Below are positions 59,477 to 64,000 of a stretch of 64,000 nt of DNA, piece after piece (the first letter of the stretch is position 1; every line of letters starts with the position of its first letter). The notes below the pieces were generated by a model. That model did not search any database. It had not been told where the DNA came from and was given only the letters and a program-made list of their open reading frames with translations. A program made the translations under genes and the position numbers. This stretch comes from Bacillus sp. ISL-41 (GTDB lineage: Bacteria; Bacillota; Bacilli; Bacillales; Cytobacillaceae), in the NCBI RefSeq assembly GCF_018613235.1, contig NZ_JAGGQP010000007.1:61335-125334 (forward strand). Direction: 5' to 3'.

Positions 59477-60457
59477 ATGAGGCTAGCAGTAGATGCGATG
59501 GGCGGAGACAATGCACCAAGAGAAATCGTCCTCGGAGCAATGAAAGCAATTGAAAAATATAATGACATACATATCGTGCTGGTCGGCGACGAGAATAAGA
59601 TCCGGGAGCACCTCACAAATGAAGAAAGAATCGAAATCCTTCATACAGAAGAAGTGATCCTTGGTACAGATGAACCTGTCAGGGCGGTGCGCCGCAAAAA
59701 AACTGCTTCAATGGTTCTGGCAGCCCAGCAAGTTGCTGACGGAAATGCGGATGCCTGTATTTCTGCCGGCAATACAGGAGCTTTGATGGCTGCTGGATTG
59801 TTCGTGGTTGGAAGAATAGACGGTATTGAAAGGCCTGCCCTGGCGCCGACTCTCCCTACAATTGGAGGAGAAGGCTTCCTGCTTCTGGATGTTGGAGCCA
59901 ATGCTGATGCAAAACCTGAACACCTTGTCCAGTATGCAATCATGGGCTCGATATACAGCGAGAAAGCAAGAGGAATCACAAATCCTCGTGTGGGCTTGTT
60001 GAATATTGGGACAGAGGAGAAGAAAGGCAACGAGCTTGTAAGAAACACATATGGATTATTGAAGGAAGCAGATATCAACTTCATTGGCAACGTTGAATCA
60101 AGGGACTTGCTTGAGGGAGCCGCGGATGTTGTAGTCGCAGATGGTTTTACCGGAAATATGGTTCTGAAAACCATTGAAGGTACAGCTATGTCTGTGTTTA
60201 AAATGCTAAAGACTGCTTTGACTTCCAACTTCAAAAGCAAGATGGCTGCCGCTGTTCTGAAGCCGGACCTGACCGTGCTGAAAAATAAGATGGATTACAC
60301 GGAATATGGCGGTGCTGGTCTTTTCGGTCTTAAGGCTCCCGTAATCAAAGCTCATGGATCATCTGACGCCAATGCGGTGTTTAATTCGATCCGCCAGGCG
60401 AGAGAAATGGTCGAGAAGGATGTTTCCGGTACTATCAAAACTGCCATCGAAAAGTGA
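59477..60457 (+). CDS. plsX: Phosphate acyltransferase PlsX
   Basis: Makes acyl phosphate from acyl-ACP, the acyl donor for PlsY in phosphatidic acid synthesis; it is a peripheral membrane protein. It has 326 residues: [20 protein letters not shown] (about 2-21), [59 protein letters not shown] and [25 protein letters not shown] precedes the ATG. Acyl phosphate can also come from the fakA product in this window. Confidence 0.97.
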   Translation: MRLAVDAMGGDNAPREIVLGAMKAIEKYNDIHIVLVGDENKIREHLTNEERIEILHTEEVILGTDEPVRAVRRKKTASMVLAAQQVADGNADACISAGNTGALMAAGLFVVGRIDGIERPALAPTLPTIGGEGFLLLDVGANADAKPEHLVQYAIMGSIYSEKARGITNPRVGLLNIGTEEKKGNELVRNTYGLLKEADINFIGNVESRDLLEGAADVVVADGFTGNMVLKTIEGTAMSVFKMLKTALTSNFKSKMAAAVLKPDLTVLKNKMDYTEYGGAGLFGLKAPVIKAHGSSDANAVFNSIRQAREMVEKDVSGTIKTAIEK

Positions 60458-60496
60458 ACAATCAATAAAAAATAATGAGTTAAAGGGGAATCTTTC

Positions 60497-61444
60497 ATGG
60501 GGAAAATCGCGTTTTTGTTCCCGGGACAGGGATCGCAGACAGTAGGGATGGGACAGGCCCTTGCGAATTCAGAACAATCAGTCTCAGAAACTTTCAAAAA
60601 AGCGGACGAGGTCCTGGGTGAAAGCTTAAGCAAACTGATTTTTGAGGGGCCGCAAGAGAAACTTACGCTTACGACAAATGCCCAGCCTGCGCTTTTGACA
60701 ACCAGTATTGCGATATTGAATTATTTCAGCCAGTTCGGGATTAAGCCTGATTTTACTGCCGGCCATAGTCTGGGTGAATATTCTGCCCTGGTTGCTTCAG
60801 AAGCGATTACTTTTGAAGACGCTGTGTATGCGGTCCGCAAACGTGGAGAGCTCATGGAAGAAGCTGTACCGAATGGAGAAGGAACAATGGCTGCAGTTCT
60901 CGGCATGGACCGACAAAAGCTCATGGATGTGACCGAAACTGTATCAGCTGGAGGTAATCCTGTTCAGCTTGCCAACTTGAATTGTCCAGGACAAATCGTC
61001 ATTTCTGGTTCTAGAGCTGGAGTTGAAGAAGCTTCCGTGAAAGCAAAGGAAGCTGGAGCCAAACGGGTTATTCCGCTCGATGTCAGCGGTCCGTTTCATT
61101 CCTCACTGATGAAGCCGGCTGCTGAAAGATTTGAAGCTGTACTGGAGAACATCGCTATTAAGGATGCTGCAGTACCGGTGATCGGAAATGTAACGGCTGA
61201 ACCAATGACAGAAGCCTCGGAATTCAAAAAAAGACTAGTTGAACAGCTTTATTCTCCGGTACTATGGGAGGATTCAGTCGCGAAAATGATGGAACTCGGT
61301 GTCGATACTTTCATAGAAATCGGACCGGGTAAGGTTTTGTCAGGACTCGTTAAGAAAGTGGATCGCTCAGCAAAGACATTCGCAATATATGATGCAGAAA
61401 CTTGTGCAGCAGCAGTTGCTGCACTGAAGGAGGAGAAGGAATGA
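60497..61444 (+). CDS. fabD: Malonyl-CoA:ACP transacylase
   Basis: Loads malonyl groups on ACP for fatty-acid elongation. It has 315 residues. The family start [17 protein letters not shown] is followed by the nucleophile elbow [13 protein letters not shown] with Ser91, and the catalytic His is in [15 protein letters not shown] (about 198-206). AAAGGGGAA precedes the ATG. It overlaps fabG as ATGA. Confidence 0.97.
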   Translation: MGKIAFLFPGQGSQTVGMGQALANSEQSVSETFKKADEVLGESLSKLIFEGPQEKLTLTTNAQPALLTTSIAILNYFSQFGIKPDFTAGHSLGEYSALVASEAITFEDAVYAVRKRGELMEEAVPNGEGTMAAVLGMDRQKLMDVTETVSAGGNPVQLANLNCPGQIVISGSRAGVEEASVKAKEAGAKRVIPLDVSGPFHSSLMKPAAERFEAVLENIAIKDAAVPVIGNVTAEPMTEASEFKKRLVEQLYSPVLWEDSVAKMMELGVDTFIEIGPGKVLSGLVKKVDRSAKTFAIYDAETCAAAVAALKEEKE

Positions 61445-62184
61445 GACTGGAAGGTAAGGTAGCGCTGGTAACTGGAGCATCACGTGGCATTGGGCGCGAG
61501 ATCGCTTTGGAACTTGCCAGGGAAGGTGCATCAGTCGCAGTCAATTATGCAGGGAGCGAAGCAAAAGCCCTGGAAGTAGTTGATGAAATCAAGGCAATGG
61601 GACAGGGTGCTTTTGCCATCCAGGCAGACGTCTCCAACTCCGAATCAGTAAATGATATGGCTAAAGAAACGATTGAGCGTTTCGGCAAGATTGACATACT
61701 TGTTAACAATGCGGGTATAACGAAAGACAACCTGTTGATGAGGATGAAAGAATCTGAATGGGATGATGTAATCAACATCAACCTAAAAGGTGTCTTTCTA
61801 TGTACAAAAGCAGTTACAAGACAAATGATGAAGCAGAGAAGCGGGAGAATCATCAATATCTCCTCCATTGTAGGCGTCAGCGGGAATCCGGGGCAGGCTA
61901 ACTATGTTGCGGCCAAATCCGGTGTGATCGGGCTGACGAAAACGACGGCGAAAGAGCTATCATCCAGAGGCATCACAGTGAACGCTGTGGCACCGGGCTT
62001 TATCACGACAGACATGACGGATAAGCTAAACGAGGATGTAAAAACAGAAATGCTCAAGCAGATACCGTTGGCACGTTTCGGTGAGCCAAAAGATATTGCA
62101 AGAACCGTCGTCTTTCTCGCTTCAGAAGACAGCGCCTATATGACAGGCCAAACCCTGCACATAGATGGCGGCATGGTGATGTAG
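61441..62184 (+). CDS. fabG: 3-oxoacyl-ACP reductase
   Basis: NADPH-dependent short-chain dehydrogenase of the fatty-acid cycle. It has 247 residues. The cofactor loop is [17 protein letters not shown] (about 9-25), with NNAGIT. The catalytic Ser is in INISSIVG, Tyr155 and Lys159 in YVAAKSG. The ending [13 protein letters not shown] is typical. ATG 61441 is preceded by GAAGGAGGAGAAGG; upstream in-frame codons lie in fabD and were rejected. Confidence 0.97.
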   Translation: MRLEGKVALVTGASRGIGREIALELAREGASVAVNYAGSEAKALEVVDEIKAMGQGAFAIQADVSNSESVNDMAKETIERFGKIDILVNNAGITKDNLLMRMKESEWDDVININLKGVFLCTKAVTRQMMKQRSGRIINISSIVGVSGNPGQANYVAAKSGVIGLTKTTAKELSSRGITVNAVAPGFITTDMTDKLNEDVKTEMLKQIPLARFGEPKDIARTVVFLASEDSAYMTGQTLHIDGGMVM

Positions 62185-62194
62185 GACTAAGTTT

Positions 62195-62222
62195 TTGTCT
62201 TGAAAACAAGCTCTGTTATAAT
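62195..62222 (+). promoter_or_regulatory. Candidate strong promoter of acpP
   Basis: TTGTCT (62195-62200), a 16-nt spacer and TATAAT (62217-62222) with an extended TGT before it. A second TATAAT stands at 62294-62299 with no clear -35. No FapR box is seen between fabG and acpP. Confidence 0.6.
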
Positions 62223-62322
62223 CAACTTTCGAATATTAGAGGGTCTAAGATTAAAAAATTATTACAGCCATTTATTAATTAAATAAAATCAACTATAATG
62301 GCTTGAGGGGAGGTGAACAAGC

Positions 62323-62556
62323 ATGGCAGACGTTTTAGAACGCGTAACAAAAATTATTGTTGACCGTTTGGGAGTAGATGAATCTCAAGTAACTTTAGAA
62401 GCATCTTTTAAAGATGATCTTGGTGCTGATTCCCTTGATGTTGTTGAATTGGTAATGGAACTGGAAGACGAGTTCGACATGGAAATTTCTGATGATGATG
62501 CTGAAAAAATCGGTACAGTTGGTGACGCTGTTAACTACATAAATAGCCAAAAGTAA
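62323..62556 (+). CDS. acpP: Acyl carrier protein
   Basis: Carries growing fatty acids on a phosphopantetheine arm. It has 77 residues, very acidic, four helices. The prosthetic group attaches to Ser37 in [27 protein letters not shown] is a strong ribosome site. It has its own promoter and terminator, consistent with high expression. Confidence 0.98.
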   Translation: MADVLERVTKIIVDRLGVDESQVTLEASFKDDLGADSLDVVELVMELEDEFDMEISDDDAEKIGTVGDAVNYINSQK

Positions 62557-62573
62557 TTGTTCGATTTACTGAG

Positions 62574-62606
62574 AAGCTCCGTTTTTATAAACGGGGCTTT
62601 CTTCTG
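62574..62606 (+). terminator. Terminator after acpP
   Basis: AAGCTCCGTTT and AAACGGGGCTT form an 11-bp stem (one G-T pair) with loop TTAT, followed by TCTTCT. Confidence 0.78.
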
Positions 62607-62843
62607 TAAAAAAGGCCCTGTACAACTTATTCTCGGCATAATATCGTGCTGTCGGTATTTATGTGAGCAGTAATACAGCTAATATGAAAGGAATCTGCTG
62701 GAATCAACCAAGTTTTTTTGCTTTATTGGCGTTATTTTTTGTAAACTGTTAGTAGTCTGTATTGTTTTGCATATGTCACAATAAATGAAATCTGCAAAAT
62801 CATTCAATAACAGCTTTAAATTATGAGCAAGGTGGAATAAATC

Positions 62844-63611
62844 ATGCGCAACAATGGAAGAGAAAGAGACAAAAAGAATATCCGCGCAAAGGAGCAGAAG
62901 TTCAAAGAATTCCAGGACAAAATTGGTATTCATTTTGATAGTGATAAGCTTTTAAAACAGGCATTTACACATTCATCCTATGTGAATGAGCATCGCAGAA
63001 AGCCTCATGAGGATAATGAGAGGCTTGAGTTTCTTGGTGACGCTGTTTTGGAACTGACTGTATCCCAATTCTTATATAAGAAGTATCCGATGATGAGCGA
63101 GGGAGAGCTTACTAAGCTGCGCGCTGCTGTAGTTTGTGAGCCATCACTTGTGGCCTTTGCGAATGAACTTTCCTTTGGTGAACTTGTTTTGCTTGGCAAG
63201 GGAGAAGAAATGACAGGCGGAAGAACAAGGCCTGCCCTTTTGGCAGATGTATTCGAGGCGTTCATCGGTGCCTTATACCTGGATAAAGGAATTGAAACAG
63301 TCACTACATTCCTAGAAGAAATTGTGTTTCCAAAAATCAATGCCGGTGCTTTTTCTCATGTGATGGATTTTAAAAGCCAGCTTCAGGAACTCGTACAACG
63401 TGATGGTGTCGGCACGCTTGAATACCGGATTATGAAGGAGATTGGTCCTGCGCATAGCCGGGAATTCGAATCACGTGTATACCTTAACGGGCAGGAATTA
63501 GGGACAGGCACAGGACGCTCAAAGAAAGAAGCAGAGCAGCATGCTGCCCAGATGGCTCTTGAAAAATTGAAGTCCCATATGGAAGCGAATATGGAAACGG
63601 ACGATAAATAG
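62844..63611 (+). CDS. rnc: Ribonuclease III
   Basis: Cuts double-stranded RNA in rRNA processing and antisense turnover. It has 255 residues. The basic N-terminal tail ([18 protein letters not shown]) is followed by the catalytic domain with the signature [20 protein letters not shown] (about 52-71), [11 protein letters not shown] and the metal-site [15 protein letters not shown] (about 129-143). The dsRNA-binding domain (about 175-245) has [14 protein letters not shown] and [26 protein letters not shown] precedes the ATG. The 245-bp upstream gap shows no promoter I trust. Confidence 0.97.
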   Translation: MRNNGRERDKKNIRAKEQKFKEFQDKIGIHFDSDKLLKQAFTHSSYVNEHRRKPHEDNERLEFLGDAVLELTVSQFLYKKYPMMSEGELTKLRAAVVCEPSLVAFANELSFGELVLLGKGEEMTGGRTRPALLADVFEAFIGALYLDKGIETVTTFLEEIVFPKINAGAFSHVMDFKSQLQELVQRDGVGTLEYRIMKEIGPAHSREFESRVYLNGQELGTGTGRSKKEAEQHAAQMALEKLKSHMEANMETDDK

Positions 63612-63650
63612 AACGATTTTTGCAAAAGAAGATGCATCTAAACTCCAAAT

Positions 63651-64000
63651 TGTCTAGCTCCAGTGCCTAGCCCCTCGAGTCGCTTGTCTAGCTGCGGTTC
63701 CTAACTCCTCGAGACGCTTCGGTCCTGCCAATGAAGTCAAAGAACGACTTCACTGGCAGGCCCTCCAGCGCTTGTCGGAGTTGGGCAGTCGCCTATGCTT
63801 TTCGAGTTGTCTAGTGTCGCCTCCTAGAATCTCCGAAACTTCAACTCCGCCGGCAGAAGCCAAAAGCGCTTCTTTGTCGGAGTCTCCAGTTTCTGCGTTT
63901 CTGGGCAGTCGGCTATACTTTTCGATTTCGGTCCGCCCATTGAAGTCAAAGAACGACTTCACTGGTCGGCCCTCCAGCGCTTTTCGGGGCTGGACAAGGC
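63651..64000 (+). repeat. Mosaic intergenic repeat, copy C (runs off the window)
   Basis: Starts 40 bp after the rnc stop. It has the cleanest module 1: TAGCTCCAGTGCCTAGCC, then a hairpin at 63724-63760 with arms CCTGCCAATGAAGTC and GACTTCACTGGCAGG (one mismatch). Module 2 starts at TGTCGCCTCCTAGAATCTCC (63814), with the TGAAGTC hairpin at 63933-63969, and the tail TTTTCGGGGCTGGACAAGGC reaches the last base. Same orientation as copies A and B. The minus-strand ORF across it is not coding. Confidence 0.88.

Noticed and set aside
63750..63962. Minus-strand 70-codon ORF in repeat copy C
   Set aside because: It is open only because of the repeat sequence; the equivalent frame is broken in copies A and B.

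Overview
This window is a chromosomal segment from a spore-forming member of the Bacillaceae. The gene order (murG-murB-divIB-ylxWX-sbp-ftsAZ-spoIIGA-sigE-sigG-ylm-divIVA-ileS-lspA-pyr-rqcH-yloB-remA-gmk-rpoZ-coaBC-priA-def-fmt-rsmB-rlmN-prpC-prkC-rsgA-rpe-thiN-spoVM-rpmB-yloUV-recG-fapR-plsX-fabDG-acpP-rnc) matches the Bacillus subtilis ftsZ-to-rnc region almost gene for gene, and the proteins look strongly Bacillus-like. The moderate GC content and the intergenic repeats suggest a soil or marine Bacillus relative such as Mesobacillus or Cytobacillus; that genus guess is weak. Nearly all genes lie on the + strand; rqcH (yloA) and rpmB are the exceptions. I see no tRNA, rRNA, insertion sequence, prophage or CRISPR array.

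Layout. 1-6815: end of the dcw cell-wall and division cluster. 7289-9940: sporulation sigma factors, with the pro-sigmaE processing protease, sigmaE and sigmaG. 10109-14135: ylm/sepF/divIVA division accessory genes. 14136-17265: T-box-controlled ileS. 17422-19419: ylyA, lspA, rluD. 19416-31343: complete pyrimidine operon, with three PyrR attenuators ahead of pyrR, pyrP and pyrB. 31429-32774: an unrecognised exported or membrane-anchored protein and a DedA protein. 32895-35396: rqcH, bracketed by two copies of a complex intergenic repeat. 35486-49065: a P-type ATPase, then remA-gmk-rpoZ, coaBC-priA, def-fmt-rsmB-rlmN and prpC. 49071-53529: prkC, rsgA, rpe, thiN and spoVM (26 aa). 53736-58661: rpmB, yloU, fakA and recG. 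58822-62600: FapR-controlled fatty-acid and phospholipid genes and acpP. 62844-63611: rnc, followed by a third copy of the intergenic repeat that runs off the window.

How it works together: the first 14 kb builds and positions the division septum and, in sporulating cells, supplies the first mother-cell sigma factor and the late forespore sigma factor. The pyr block makes UMP from bicarbonate and glutamine and is switched off by UMP-bound PyrR at each leader. The second half supplies translation start and quality control (def, fmt, rsmB, rlmN, rsgA, rqcH), Ser/Thr signalling (prpC/prkC), replication restart and recombination (priA, recG), and lipid synthesis from fatty-acid kinase to acyl carrier protein.

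The least explained material is non-coding: a mosaic hairpin-rich repeat (three copies), short CCAATAA repeats before lspA, a 52-bp tandem duplication before recG, and a three-codon ORF that takes the Shine-Dalgarno of the P-type ATPase gene. Several of these sit where B. subtilis carries extra genes (cysH cluster, sdaAA/AB, bpr), so they mark points of gene gain or loss.
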